From contig NZ_CP014137.1 of NCBI RefSeq assembly GCF_002291445.1, forward strand, positions 3,968,001 through 4,032,000: 64,000 nucleotides of DNA. Reading direction: 5' to 3'. Every line of letters begins with the position of its first letter. Within the stretch, counting starts at the first letter, position 1. The notes under the pieces were generated by a model. It was not told where the DNA came from. It saw only the letters and a list, made by a program, of their open reading frames with translations, and made no database searches. This DNA is from Brenneria goodwinii (GTDB taxonomy: Bacteria > Pseudomonadota > Gammaproteobacteria > Enterobacterales > Enterobacteriaceae). Made by a program: the position numbers and the translations under genes. This document shows positions 26,063-35,206 of the stretch, piece by piece.

Positions 26063-26629
26063 CTATTTCAGCTTCAGCGTACTAATAATATTTTCCGCTT
26101 CGCTCTGGGCCTGCTGCTGGTTATCCGCCGGCAGCGTAATTTGCAACGTCAACAGACGCTCGTCCACCTTACCAAGCACAATGGATGAGTAGGCTTGCTG
26201 CCCGCTGCTGGTAATAATGCTATCCAACTGCTGCAATTTCTGTCCATCCACATCGATGGTTTTGTTGGTCACCACCTGAAGATTGGCGTCACGCGTGCGC
26301 TGCTGATCTTCCAGACGCTGCGCCAACACGGATAACGATTCCGTGGTGTTATCCCCCAGAATCACGATCACCGCTTTTTGCCCGTTTTCGTTAGCGTAAA
26401 TGTGCATATTGTTGGCCTGAGTACCCAGTTTACCGCTTTGGTCACGCATATCCGCAGGCAGGGTAAAGGCGATTTTGCCGGACATCAGTTCAATAGCCAC
26501 GCCCGCTGAGGCCTCAGCCGCCGGTTTATCCTGTGCTGGAGTCGTCGCGCTATCTTCCGTTTTGCCGTCACAGGCGGCAAGCATGACAACCAACAGACTC
26601 ATTCCGAGGTATTTCACTACATTCGGCAT
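26063..26629 (-). CDS. dcrB: Lipoprotein DcrB
   Basis: DcrB is an inner-membrane-associated lipoprotein first found as needed for phage C1 and C6 adsorption. The ATG at 26629 (MPNVVKYLGMSLLVVMLAAC) begins a lipoprotein signal with lipobox LAAC; 39 upstream codons in the open frame lack support. Core motifs ADMRDQSGKLGTQANNMHI, RLEDQQRTRD and LQVVTNKTI match E. coli. Length 188 residues against about 185. Confidence 0.93.
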   Translation of the reverse strand: MPNVVKYLGMSLLVVMLAACDGKTEDSATTPAQDKPAAEASAGVAIELMSGKIAFTLPADMRDQSGKLGTQANNMHIYANENGQKAVIVILGDNTTESLSVLAQRLEDQQRTRDANLQVVTNKTIDVDGQKLQQLDSIITSSGQQAYSSIVLGKVDERLLTLQITLPADNQQQAQSEAENIISTLKLK

Positions 26630-26778
26630 TAGGGGTTCCCTTTCTTTTTTGAAGCAGATGAAGATATTATCGCACGCTATTCTACAAGTAAAAACAAGCG
26701 GTTTGTTGTCACAAACCATAAATCCAGGCGTGTAGCGCAGCAGCATTTTGCCGCCGAATTCGGGCGGCGAAACAGGGC

Positions 26779-27456
26779 CTAGCGGCGGTTTTCAGCGGAT
26801 AGATACGGCATATCGGGCTGTTGCTCGCTCAAGCGCTTCAACACCATGTTCAGCATCACGCCATACATCGGCAAGAAGAAGAGCATGCTTATCAATAGTT
26901 TAAAAGTATAGTCCACCATGGCTATTTCAACCCAATTGGCGGACATAAAAGGATCGGTGCTGCGATAAAACGCAATAAAGAAAAAGGCCAGCGTATCGCT
27001 GAGATTTCCAAACAGCGTCGAAACGGTAGGCGCGACCCACCAGGCGTTACGCTGTCGCAGGCGGTTAAAGACATGAACATCCAGAATCTGCCCCAATACA
27101 TACGCCATAAAGCTGGCGCTGGCGATGCGGGCAACCACGATATTGACCTGTCCCAATGCGCTGAACGACTGCCATTGCCCCTGATAGAACAGGACGGACA
27201 CCAGATAAGAAACCAACAGCGCGGGCACCATAACGGTCAAAATAATGCGGCGGGCCAACGGCGCGCCGAAAATCCGCACGGTCAGATCGGTAGCCAGAAA
27301 AATAAACGGAAAGGTAAAAGCGCCCCAGGTGGTATGAAAACCGAAAATCGACACCGGAAGCTGTACCAGATAATTACTGGATGTAATGATCAGGATATGA
27401 AATAGCGAAAGCCATACCAGCGCCGTCAGCCGCTGTTGGGGGGTAAATCGAAACAT
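26779..27456 (-). CDS. yhhQ: Queuosine precursor transporter YhhQ
   Basis: YhhQ is an ECF S-component-like membrane protein that imports the queuosine precursors preQ0/preQ1. The 225-residue product has six hydrophobic spans; SNYLVQLPV, WGAFTFPFIFLATDLTVRIFG and VSTLFGNLSDTLAFFFIAF match the family. It is divergent from tusA, another tRNA-modification gene. I saw no preQ1 riboswitch in the 90 bases upstream. Confidence 0.93.
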   Translation of the reverse strand: MFRFTPQQRLTALVWLSLFHILIITSSNYLVQLPVSIFGFHTTWGAFTFPFIFLATDLTVRIFGAPLARRIILTVMVPALLVSYLVSVLFYQGQWQSFSALGQVNIVVARIASASFMAYVLGQILDVHVFNRLRQRNAWWVAPTVSTLFGNLSDTLAFFFIAFYRSTDPFMSANWVEIAMVDYTFKLLISMLFFLPMYGVMLNMVLKRLSEQQPDMPYLSAENRR

Positions 27457-27670
27457 AATATGTGACCTTTTTGGTTATTGGGGTGAGGGAACCCAAGAAA
27501 CATCTTGCCTGACATAGCCGCACGTTTGGTGCATGCGCGGCGCATGATACGCATTTATCCCGACAATGCAATGGCTGTTTTTTAGGCAAACGTTGTCGTC
27601 GCTTGCGCCTATAAATCCCCAGCGTAAACTAAGGGAGCTTTTTATTACTCCCTAATCACAGAGAACGTTG

Positions 27671-27916
27671 ATGACCGATCCTTTTGCCAATCCCGATAAA
27701 ACCCTTGATGCGCAGGGACTACGTTGCCCCGAACCCGTGATGATGGTGCGCAAGACGGTACGCCAAATGGAACCCGGACAGACCTTGTTGATTCTGGCTG
27801 ACGATCCCGCGACAACCCGTGATATTCCCGGATTTTGCCGTTATATGGATCATCACCTGCTGGCGCAGGTGACCGAGCAACTCCCCTATCGTTATTTACT
27901 GCGTAAAGGCGGCTAA
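27671..27916 (+). CDS. tusA: Sulfur carrier protein TusA
   Basis: TusA takes persulfide sulfur from IscS and passes it to TusBCD for 2-thiouridine synthesis at tRNA position 34. The product is 81 residues with the catalytic cysteine in LDAQGLRCPEPVMMVRKTV and conserved DDPATTRDIPGFC. The ATG at 27671 gives the family length; a TTG three bases upstream is ignored. It is convergent with zntA. Confidence 0.96.
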   Translation: MTDPFANPDKTLDAQGLRCPEPVMMVRKTVRQMEPGQTLLILADDPATTRDIPGFCRYMDHHLLAQVTEQLPYRYLLRKGG

Positions 27917-27977
27917 TGCCGGCGAAGGGGAGGATTGAGCTCAGAACCAGAGGCTTCGTCAACGCTCGGCCGACTAG

Positions 27978-30275
27978 CTACTCATCCCGTTTTTTAAGCA
28001 ACCGCAGGGCGTTGGCGGTGACCAGCGCCGTGGCGCCGGAATCCGCCAGTACCGCCAGCCACAGGCCGGTAATGCCCATTACGCTGGTGATCAGAAACAG
28101 CGCCTTCAGCCCCAGCGCAATGGTGATATTCTGACGGATATTGCGCTGTGTGGCGCGCGACAGCCGGATCATCATCGCCAATCCGTTCAGACGACTGTGG
28201 GTTAACGCGGCATCCGCGGTTTCCAGCGCCACATCCGTTCCATTGCCCATCGCAATACCGATGGTCGCCGCCTTCATCGCCGGAGCATCATTAATACCGT
28301 CGCCCACCATCGCCGTGGGTTGCCGCCGATTAAGCTCGCTGAGCGCCGTTACTTTATCCGCAGGCAGCAAACCGGCCTGGTAATCAATCCCCAACTCGCC
28401 CGCTATCGCCGCCGCGGCGCGGGGATTGTCTCCCGTCAGCATTACGCAGCGTATATTCATGGTCTGTAATGCATCCAGCGCGCTTCTGGCATCGTTGCGC
28501 AGCGTGTCGCGCAGGGCCAGCAGCCCCATCACGCGGCTGTCTTCATGCACAATCACTACCGTTTTCCCTTCGCTTTCCAACACCCCGACACGTTGTCGCC
28601 AGTCGTCATCCAGCGTATCCGCGGGCAGCTTGGCCGGAGAGCTGGCTTGAAGGCGCTTGCCGGCGATCGTCCCCTCTACGCCGATCCCCGCCAGCGTTCG
28701 GCGATTGTCCGCAACGGGCAAAAACGCACTCACTTCTTTCGCGCGTTGCACGATGGCTTTAGCCAGCGGATGGGATGAACCGGACTCTATGGCGGCGGTA
28801 CGCGTCAACAGCGCGGTTTCGCTAATGCCGGCCGCCGGTAAAATATCCGTAACCTGCGGTTTCCCCTCGGTTAAAGTACCGGTTTTATCAAAGGCCACGG
28901 CGCGCACGCTCCCCAGCGATTCCAGCGCGGCCCCGCCTTTAATCAGCGCCCCCTGACGGGTAGCCGCCGCAAGGCCGGACGTAATCGCCGCCGGGGTGGA
29001 AATCACCAGCGCGCAGGGACAGCCGATCAGCAATAGCGTCAATCCGCGATAAGTCCATTCCTGCCAGGGCTGGGCCAACAACAAAGGCGGGATCAGCATC
29101 ACCAGTAAAGACAACAGCATAATGGCGGGCGTGTAGTAGCGGCTGAAGCGATCGAGGAAACGCTCGATCGGCGCGCGGCGTTCTTCCGCTTCCTCTATCA
29201 ATTGCAGAATGCGATCAATGGCGCTATTCCCCGGCTGCGACACCACGCGTAACTGTACTACCCGGTCAACGCACAGACAGCCCGCCGCCACCTTATCACC
29301 CGCGCCCCGTTCAACCGGCACCGATTCTCCGGTCAACGCGCTTTCATCGAAACTGGCGTCAGCGGACAACAGCTCGGCATCGGCCGGCAAACGGCCGCCG
29401 GGCGCGACCTCAATCACATCGCCGGGAGATAAATCGGCAACCGGCACGCTGAGACGCCGACCATTGCGGATTACCGTCGCCTCTTCAGGCAGCAGCGACA
29501 TCAGCGCGGCAACACCCCGCCGGGCACGGCTGGACGCATAAGACTCCAACTGTTCGCCCAGCATAAAAAGCAGCAGGACCACGGCGGCTTCCGTGGTGGC
29601 GCCAATCAGCAGCGCCCCGATAGAGGCCACGCTCATCAATGTTTCAATCGCGAAGGGCGTGCCGGAGCGAATAAGCCGAACCGCTTTTTTCACAACAGGA
29701 ATGAGCCCCACCATGGTGGTGGCGATAAAAGCGATTTGTCCGCCGGACTCACTCACCAGTGAGAGACCCCAGCTTACCGCCGCCAACAAGGTAAAAAGAA
29801 TCAAGAAACCATATTCATGGATAAAACGACGAGAATCAGGAGAAAGTGGCGCTTGTGGGGCGAGATCCCGCAGGGTAAAACCGACCTGTTGAACCGCGTA
29901 TAGCACCTGTGGGCGAACATCGCTGCGGGCATCGACAACCAGCTTTTCAGTGGCGAACAGCACTTTGGCCTGTTCTATCCCGGTAAGATTTCTTACTGCA
30001 TTTTCAACTTTACGTGCACAGTTGGGACAATCCATCCCACTGATTTTCCAGCTAAAACGACGGCATAACGCCGGTCGGTCGCCGTCGGGATCGTCGGAAT
30101 CGGCATTATCGCCGCTCTCCGCTTGATTTTGATCCGGCTCCCTGCCGGTATTGGCAATGGCGCTCGGCGCATGTTTCACGGCGCAACAGCTTTTTTCAGC
30201 ACGTGATGAATGACGGGCATGTTCATGGCTGCAGGCTGATTTTACAATGCCGTGATGATGCTGATGAGAATGCAT
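27978..30275 (-). CDS. zntA: Zn/Cd/Pb-exporting P1B-type ATPase
   Basis: ZntA exports Zn2+, Cd2+ and Pb2+ across the inner membrane. The 765-residue protein has, in order, a His/Cys-rich N-terminal tail (HSHQHHH, CSHEH, SCCAVKH), a heavy-metal-associated domain (GMDCPNCARKVE), the actuator motif TGESVPVE, the transmembrane metal site GCPCALVIS, the phosphorylation site FDKTGTLTEGK and the hinge MVGDGINDAPA. It is about 30 residues longer than E. coli ZntA because of the tail. A Fur-box-like sequence rather than an obvious ZntR dyad lies upstream. Confidence 0.95.
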   Translation of the reverse strand: MHSHQHHHGIVKSACSHEHARHSSRAEKSCCAVKHAPSAIANTGREPDQNQAESGDNADSDDPDGDRPALCRRFSWKISGMDCPNCARKVENAVRNLTGIEQAKVLFATEKLVVDARSDVRPQVLYAVQQVGFTLRDLAPQAPLSPDSRRFIHEYGFLILFTLLAAVSWGLSLVSESGGQIAFIATTMVGLIPVVKKAVRLIRSGTPFAIETLMSVASIGALLIGATTEAAVVLLLFMLGEQLESYASSRARRGVAALMSLLPEEATVIRNGRRLSVPVADLSPGDVIEVAPGGRLPADAELLSADASFDESALTGESVPVERGAGDKVAAGCLCVDRVVQLRVVSQPGNSAIDRILQLIEEAEERRAPIERFLDRFSRYYTPAIMLLSLLVMLIPPLLLAQPWQEWTYRGLTLLLIGCPCALVISTPAAITSGLAAATRQGALIKGGAALESLGSVRAVAFDKTGTLTEGKPQVTDILPAAGISETALLTRTAAIESGSSHPLAKAIVQRAKEVSAFLPVADNRRTLAGIGVEGTIAGKRLQASSPAKLPADTLDDDWRQRVGVLESEGKTVVIVHEDSRVMGLLALRDTLRNDARSALDALQTMNIRCVMLTGDNPRAAAAIAGELGIDYQAGLLPADKVTALSELNRRQPTAMVGDGINDAPAMKAATIGIAMGNGTDVALETADAALTHSRLNGLAMMIRLSRATQRNIRQNITIALGLKALFLITSVMGITGLWLAVLADSGATALVTANALRLLKKRDE

Positions 30276-30294
30276 AGCTTCCTCCTGTATGGGT

Positions 30295-30313
30295 GATAAT
30301 AATTCTCATCAGA
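30295..30313 (-). promoter_or_regulatory. Fur-box-like sequence upstream of zntA
   Basis: Read on the minus strand the 19-mer TCTGATGAGAATTATTATC matches the Fur consensus GATAATGATWATCATTATC at 14 of 19 positions. It lies 20 bases before the zntA start. E. coli zntA is activated by ZntR, whose dyad I could not find here. Confidence 0.35.
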
Positions 30314-30366
30314 AACTTTACACCGTCATTTCAGGCCAATCCAGCATTTCACATACCGGGCCGCTA

Positions 30367-30996
30367 CTAAAAATACAACGAACGAACGATTAAGAAATGC
30401 CCGCCGAAATAGCACGCCGCCACAATGGCCTGATGAGCGCGAAAATTGATGCGATAGTGGTTGATAAACCAGGCCGCGTGGGCGATAAACAGCAGCGCGC
30501 TGCCTGCCAGCAGCGAGAAGTTATAATCCGTCCCAAGGGCGAAATAGCGTTCGCCGGCGACCCAAACCATCAGGGTCGTCATGATGATGAATGCACAGGC
30601 CGGCCAACGCTGGGTATCCAGCCGGCTCCAGATGGTCGCGATCAGGATGGCGGCCAGAATGATAAGCGCCAACGCCAGCGGCCAGAAAAATACGAGCGTC
30701 ATCTGGCTGGTGAAAAAGCTTATGGTATAAAGCAAATGAGAGAGAAAATAAGCGCCGAAAGCATAAAGCAGCCGCTGGGTCGGCAGTAGCATCAGCGTAT
30801 CCGCCGCCAGGGTTGCCAATAACCCAATGACGATCAGGTAACCCGGCACGCTCAGCAGCGGCGTTTGCCAGGCCAGGGCCAGTAATAATAATAAGGTCAC
30901 GGGTTTAAACAGCCAGCGCTGCCATACCGGCCCGCGATAGCTGGCATCAACATATAACCAACCGGAAAAGAGCACGGCAATAAATGACCAAAGCAT
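30367..30996 (-). CDS. yhhN: YhhN family membrane protein (lysoplasmalogenase-like)
   Basis: A 209-residue multi-span inner-membrane protein of the YhhN/TMEM86 family. Animal members hydrolyse lysoplasmalogen; the bacterial substrate is not established. LLATLAADTLMLLP, FGAYFLSHLLYTISF and ALLFIAHAAWFINHYR carry the polar membrane residues typical of the family. It follows zntA on the minus strand, as in E. coli. Confidence 0.88.
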   Translation of the reverse strand: MLWSFIAVLFSGWLYVDASYRGPVWQRWLFKPVTLLLLLALAWQTPLLSVPGYLIVIGLLATLAADTLMLLPTQRLLYAFGAYFLSHLLYTISFFTSQMTLVFFWPLALALIILAAILIATIWSRLDTQRWPACAFIIMTTLMVWVAGERYFALGTDYNFSLLAGSALLFIAHAAWFINHYRINFRAHQAIVAACYFGGHFLIVRSLYF

Positions 30997-31238
30997 AGAT
31001 TATCCTTATTAGTATTAGACAAGCCGGATCAAAAAATCCGGAATCGGTTATACCGCTCTCCTGAACGATTAAGTTTTTCATGGCATCCGTAGCCTTATTC
31101 ATTCAGTGTAGGGGATCGTGGAAAGGATCAACAACATCGGGTGAGACAGATGCGCACACCGGTGCTTCATGCTATGTTATCGGCCCGTTTGGACTGTGAA
31201 TCGGCGCCTGTGATTATCTTGAAGGAGAGTATGGTTGA

Positions 31239-31559
31239 ATGAGCAATGAACCCGCGCTTTATCGCATTCAATTCATGAATAATGGTAAAAATTACCAGCT
31301 TTACGTGCGTGAACTGGTACCAAGCAACCTGTTTGGTTTTATTGAAATCGCCGACTTCGTATTCGACAGCCAATCGACGGTGCTGGTTGATCCTTCCACC
31401 GAAAAGCTGAAAACCGAATTTTCAGGCGTCAGCCGCAGCTTCATTCCGTTACAAGCCGTGATCCGTATTGATGCGGTAACGGAAAAAGGCAGCGCGCGCA
31501 TCTCCGAATTAGGCGATAACGTCACGCATTTCCCTTACCTTCCCGGCAAAAAGCCCTGA
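31239..31559 (+). CDS. DUF1820 family protein
   Basis: A soluble protein of 106 residues of unknown function that I assign to the DUF1820 family from ALYRIQFMNNGKNYQLYVRE, LFGFIEIADFVFD and the conserved IPLQAVIRIDAVTEKG. AAGGAG precedes the start. The gene is 4 bases from yhhM and probably cotranscribed with it. E. coli K-12 has no counterpart at this position that I recall. Confidence 0.72.
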   Translation: MSNEPALYRIQFMNNGKNYQLYVRELVPSNLFGFIEIADFVFDSQSTVLVDPSTEKLKTEFSGVSRSFIPLQAVIRIDAVTEKGSARISELGDNVTHFPYLPGKKP

Positions 31560-31563
31560 CGCA

Positions 31564-31920
31564 ATGCGTGACGTTCACCCACTATTGATACTGGCGGTAG
31601 CGCTCATTCTGGTGCTGGCCTGGCGCCAATATCAGCACCAGCGTAATCAGGACGCTCGCAATGATGCGGCTCCGCTGCAGACGATACGGGTGGAAATAAC
31701 CGCCAAACGCGAGTTTCCGCAAAGGCGTAAACGCGCCCGCGGTTATGAAGACGGTTTTGAAGATATGTTTTATGAAGCCACATTCCGGCCGCTAAATGGC
31801 GGCGGCGCCATCACGCTGAGGATCGGCAAAACCGATTATAACCAGCTCGACAAAGCGATGCGGGGCACGTTGCAGGTCAAAGGCACCCGCTTTATCAGCT
31901 TTGCGCCCAGTCCGGAATAA
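31564..31920 (+). CDS. yhhM: DUF2500 family protein YhhM
   Basis: A 118-residue protein with one N-terminal membrane anchor (PLLILAVALILVLAWRQY) and a soluble domain (VEITAKREFPQRRK, YEATFRPLNGGGAITLRIG, LQVKGTRFISF) typical of DUF2500. Function unknown. It is convergent with yhhL (3-base gap), an arrangement shared with E. coli. Confidence 0.88.
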   Translation: MRDVHPLLILAVALILVLAWRQYQHQRNQDARNDAAPLQTIRVEITAKREFPQRRKRARGYEDGFEDMFYEATFRPLNGGGAITLRIGKTDYNQLDKAMRGTLQVKGTRFISFAPSPE

Positions 31921-31923
31921 TCG

Positions 31924-32205
31924 TTATTTTTTCGCTTGTTTCGGCAGTTTTTTCTGCCAGGCAAGCAGTTCAAACACGCCAAACAAAAAAATACGCGCCT
32001 GAAACGCCTGACTCAGCGACGGGCTATCCTTGGGCTGGCTGGCTCTGAGCAGCAACAGTTGGAAACCATGCATCAGGAGCGTGAAGATCATCGCCACTAT
32101 CATAAAAATATTCAGCGGCCTGGGGAACGGTTGAATCAGGTTAAACACGAGAATTCCCCATATTCCCAGCATCAATAATCGGCCAAGATTAATCCATATC
32201 ATCAC
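31924..32205 (-). CDS. yhhL: DUF1145 family membrane protein YhhL
   Basis: A small protein of 93 residues with two or three hydrophobic segments (IWINLGRLLMLGIWGILVFN, PLNIFMIVAMIFTLLMHGFQ) and a basic C terminus (WQKKLPKQAKK). The family is DUF1145, of unknown role. It lies just downstream of rsmD on the same strand. Confidence 0.87.
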   Translation of the reverse strand: MMIWINLGRLLMLGIWGILVFNLIQPFPRPLNIFMIVAMIFTLLMHGFQLLLLRASQPKDSPSLSQAFQARIFLFGVFELLAWQKKLPKQAKK

Positions 32206-32235
32206 ATTCCCCTTATTTTCTTTTCTCTACGATGA

Positions 32236-32811
32236 TTATTGACGAATGTATAAACGGTACGCCACCTGACCGGCGATTTTTTCGCGGTGCAACCGCCAGT
32301 TGTCCGGAATAATCAACTGCACGTTCTCTGCCTCGGTTTCCACGTAGATCCACGCGTCTGGCGCTAACCAGCCCTGCTGTTCCAGCAAAGATAGCGTATT
32401 GTTCAATAAATCCTTGCGGAACGGCGGATCGAGAAAAACCACATCAAACGGCTCGCCGGTCTGAGCCAGCCATTGCAGGGTATCAATATTCACGACGCGG
32501 GCATTTTCCGCCCGGAGCAACATCAGATTTTGCGTGAGTTGCTGAGCCACGCCACGTTCCCTTTCCAGCAACGTGGCGTGAGCGGCATAGCGCGATAGCG
32601 CCTCTAGCCCCAGCGCGCCGCTGCCGGCAAAACAGTCCAGACAGCGCGATTGTTGAATAACCGGCGCCAACCAGTTAAACAGGGTTTCACGCACGCGATC
32701 GGTGGTAGGCCTTAAGCCGGGACTATCCGGAACAGGGAGTTTTCTGCCACGCCACTGACCACCGATAATTCGGATCTGCCCGGCGGCTGACGATGCATTT
32801 TTTTTAGCCAT
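32236..32811 (-). CDS. rsmD: 16S rRNA (guanine(966)-N2)-methyltransferase
   Basis: RsmD methylates G966 of 16S rRNA in assembled 30S subunits, using S-adenosylmethionine. The 191-residue protein shows the N-terminal RIIGGQWRGRKLPVPD, LRPTTDRVRETLFNWL, SAM-binding DCFAGSGALGLEALSR and the catalytic VVFLDPPF motif. It is divergent from ftsY, as in E. coli. Confidence 0.96.
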   Translation of the reverse strand: MAKKNASSAAGQIRIIGGQWRGRKLPVPDSPGLRPTTDRVRETLFNWLAPVIQQSRCLDCFAGSGALGLEALSRYAAHATLLERERGVAQQLTQNLMLLRAENARVVNIDTLQWLAQTGEPFDVVFLDPPFRKDLLNNTLSLLEQQGWLAPDAWIYVETEAENVQLIIPDNWRLHREKIAGQVAYRLYIRQ

Positions 32812-33191
32812 AGCTCACGTATTGGTTACCGTGCTAAACGGCCGGCACGGTACTGTCAGGAAAATTTAAGCATTATTCTAAGGCGCTTAAGCGCTATACC
32901 CAATAGATTTATGGCGAGCTATCCTGCCCATGCGCAAAGGCCGCCGCCAACGCAGCGTTGAAAAACGCGTCCGGCGTTTTTTCAAGAGACCGTCTGGAAA
33001 CAGCAAAAAACCGATAACGGCGACGCAAATGACCGGTTTGACATACTTCGTTACCGAGATTGTCCGCCATTGCCCCCTCCGGCCGCGTGTTGCTGTCGAC
33101 AGGAAAGTGTTAAACTTGTTGCTTATCGTCAAAATAGATTGGTTTTAATTATTTATTCGCTGCAGTAAGCGGCGTGGAGCGCGATTGCAAG
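32812..33191. promoter_or_regulatory. Divergent rsmD/ftsY spacer
   Basis: These 380 bases contain a 12-bp palindrome (GCGCTTAAGCGC, 32883-32894) directly followed by the dispersed motif at 32895. The rest must hold the rsmD and ftsY promoters. Short open frames here (such as 32930-33148) show no similarity I recognise. Confidence 0.45.
32895..32910 (+). repeat. Dispersed intergenic motif TATACCCAATAGATTT, copy 2
   Basis: Exact 16-base match to 6168-6183 in the same orientation. This copy adjoins a perfect 12-bp palindrome and lacks the CAAG extension. Confidence 0.6.
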
Positions 33192-34529
33192 ATGACAAAA
33201 GAGAAAAAACGCGGTTTTTTTTCCTGGTTTGGACGAGGCCGACAGGAAGAAAAACAACAAGAGCAACCGCAAGATAAATCTGAAATTCTTGATACGCCGG
33301 CGTCCGAATCCGATGCCGATGTACATCCCCTATCCGAACAGGAAACCGAATCCCCCGTTCTGGAAAACGACGCGCTTAGCGAGCAGACGCCGCCGGAAGA
33401 GCGTCATGCCGAAGAGGAGGCGTTGACGCAGGAACGCTCTCCAGAGGAAGAGGCCGCGCCCGTGGAAGAGACGGCGTTGGTTGCAACGCTCTCCGATGCC
33501 GATGATAGCGCCACGGCCACAGAAGATGCGGTCGTCGTTGACAATGAGGCGGAAGAGATTCAGTCCGGGAACGGCGTTCCGGTCATGCACGAACAGGAAC
33601 GGCCAACCAAAGAAGGATTCTTTGCCCGTCTGAAACGCAGCCTGGTAAAAACCCGCCAGAATCTGGGTTCAGGATTTATCGGATTGTTTCGCGGCAAGAA
33701 AATAGACGATGATCTGTTTGAAGAGCTGGAAGAACAGTTGCTGATTGCGGACGTCGGCGTTGAAACCACGCGCAAGATTATCGCCAACCTGATAGAACAT
33801 GCCAACCGCAAGCAGTTGAAAGATGCGGATACGCTTTTTGCCAAGCTGAAAGAAGAAATGGCGACAATTCTTGCTAAAGTTGATGAGCCGCTGAATGTTG
33901 AAGGCAAAACGCCCTATGTGATCCTGATGGTCGGGGTCAACGGCGTGGGTAAAACCACCACCATCGGCAAAATGGCGCGGCAATTTCAGGCTCAGGGTAA
34001 ATCAGTGATGCTGGCGGCGGGAGATACTTTCCGCGCCGCCGCGGTTGAACAGCTTCAGGTCTGGGGGCAGCGCAACAATGTCGCGGTGGTCGCTCAGCAC
34101 ACCGGCGCCGATTCCGCTTCCGTCATTTTCGATGCCATTCAGGCCGCGAAAGCCCGCGGGGTGGATGTACTGATTGCCGATACCGCCGGCCGTTTGCAGA
34201 ACAAAGCCCATCTGATGGAAGAGCTGAAGAAGATTGTGCGCGTAATGAAAAAACTGGATGACGAAGCGCCGCATGAGGTGATGCTGACGCTGGACGCCAG
34301 TACCGGACAGAACGCGGTGAGTCAGGCTAAGCTTTTCAACGAGGCCGTCGGTCTGACGGGGATCTCGCTGACCAAACTTGATGGCACCGCCAAGGGCGGG
34401 GTAATTTTCGCCATCGCCGACCAGTTTAGCATTCCCATCCGCTATATCGGGGTCGGCGAAGGTATCGAAGATTTGCGGCCGTTTAAGGCTGATGATTTTA
34501 TTGAGGCACTTTTTGCCCGTGAGGATTAA
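33192..34529 (+). CDS. ftsY: Signal recognition particle receptor FtsY
   Basis: FtsY is the SRP receptor GTPase that delivers nascent membrane proteins to the translocon. The 445-residue product has a lipid-binding N terminus (KEKKRGFFSWFG), a long acidic A domain to about residue 135, then the N-G core beginning at KEGFFARLKRSL. GTPase motifs are GVNGVGKTTT, DTFRAAA, DTAGRLQNK and TKLDGTAKGG. ATG at 33192 matches the E. coli start; an upstream GTG at 33174 overlaps the ribosome site. ftsE follows after 5 bases. Confidence 0.97.
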   Translation: MTKEKKRGFFSWFGRGRQEEKQQEQPQDKSEILDTPASESDADVHPLSEQETESPVLENDALSEQTPPEERHAEEEALTQERSPEEEAAPVEETALVATLSDADDSATATEDAVVVDNEAEEIQSGNGVPVMHEQERPTKEGFFARLKRSLVKTRQNLGSGFIGLFRGKKIDDDLFEELEEQLLIADVGVETTRKIIANLIEHANRKQLKDADTLFAKLKEEMATILAKVDEPLNVEGKTPYVILMVGVNGVGKTTTIGKMARQFQAQGKSVMLAAGDTFRAAAVEQLQVWGQRNNVAVVAQHTGADSASVIFDAIQAAKARGVDVLIADTAGRLQNKAHLMEELKKIVRVMKKLDDEAPHEVMLTLDASTGQNAVSQAKLFNEAVGLTGISLTKLDGTAKGGVIFAIADQFSIPIRYIGVGEGIEDLRPFKADDFIEALFARED

Positions 34530-34534
34530 AACGG

Positions 34535-35206
34535 ATGATTCGCTTTGAACAGGTCAGTAAAGCTTATCTCGGTGGACGTCAGGCATTGCAGGGGGTGGAT
34601 TTTCATTTGCGTCCGGCAGAAATGGCCTTCCTGACCGGTCATTCCGGGGCGGGGAAAAGCACCCTGCTGAAGCTGATTTGTGGTATTGAACGTCCCAGCG
34701 CCGGCCAGATTCTGTTTGGCGGACATAACATCAGCCGTTTAAAAAAGAGCGAAGTGCCGTTTCTACGCCGCCAGATCGGGATGATCTTCCAGGATCACCA
34801 CCTGCTGATGGAACGTACCGTTTATGACAACGTCGCGATGCCGCTGATCATTGCCGGCGCCAGCAGCGAAGACATTCGCCGCCGGGTCTCCGCCGCTCTC
34901 GATAAAGTCGGCCTGCTGGATAAAGCCAGAAACTACCCAATCCAGCTTTCCGGCGGGGAACAACAGCGGGTAGGCATTGCGCGCGCCGTGGTCAACAAGC
35001 CCTCGGTTTTGCTGGCGGACGAACCTACCGGCAACCTGGACGACGTCCTGTCCGAAGGCATTCTTCGTCTATTTGAAGAATTCAACCGGGTGGGCGTCAC
35101 GGTATTGATGGCAACTCATGATACCGGGCTGATATCCCGGCGAAATTACCGGGTTCTGACGCTGTCCAATGGCCGCATGATTGGGGGAAACCATCATGGC
35201 GAATAA
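34535..35206 (+). CDS. ftsE: Cell division ATP-binding protein FtsE
   Basis: FtsE is the ATPase of the FtsEX complex, which activates peptidoglycan hydrolases through EnvC at the septum. The 223-residue ABC protein has Walker A (GHSGAGKSTLL), signature (LSGGEQQRVGIARA) and Walker B (VLLADEPTGNLDD). Its end overlaps the ftsX start by 11 bases, so translation is probably coupled. Confidence 0.97.
   Translation: MIRFEQVSKAYLGGRQALQGVDFHLRPAEMAFLTGHSGAGKSTLLKLICGIERPSAGQILFGGHNISRLKKSEVPFLRRQIGMIFQDHHLLMERTVYDNVAMPLIIAGASSEDIRRRVSAALDKVGLLDKARNYPIQLSGGEQQRVGIARAVVNKPSVLLADEPTGNLDDVLSEGILRLFEEFNRVGVTVLMATHDTGLISRRNYRVLTLSNGRMIGGNHHGE

Noticed and set aside
32930..33148. Small open frame upstream of ftsY
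   Set aside because: It is Arg-rich, without a ribosome site or similarity, and lies in the promoter spacer.
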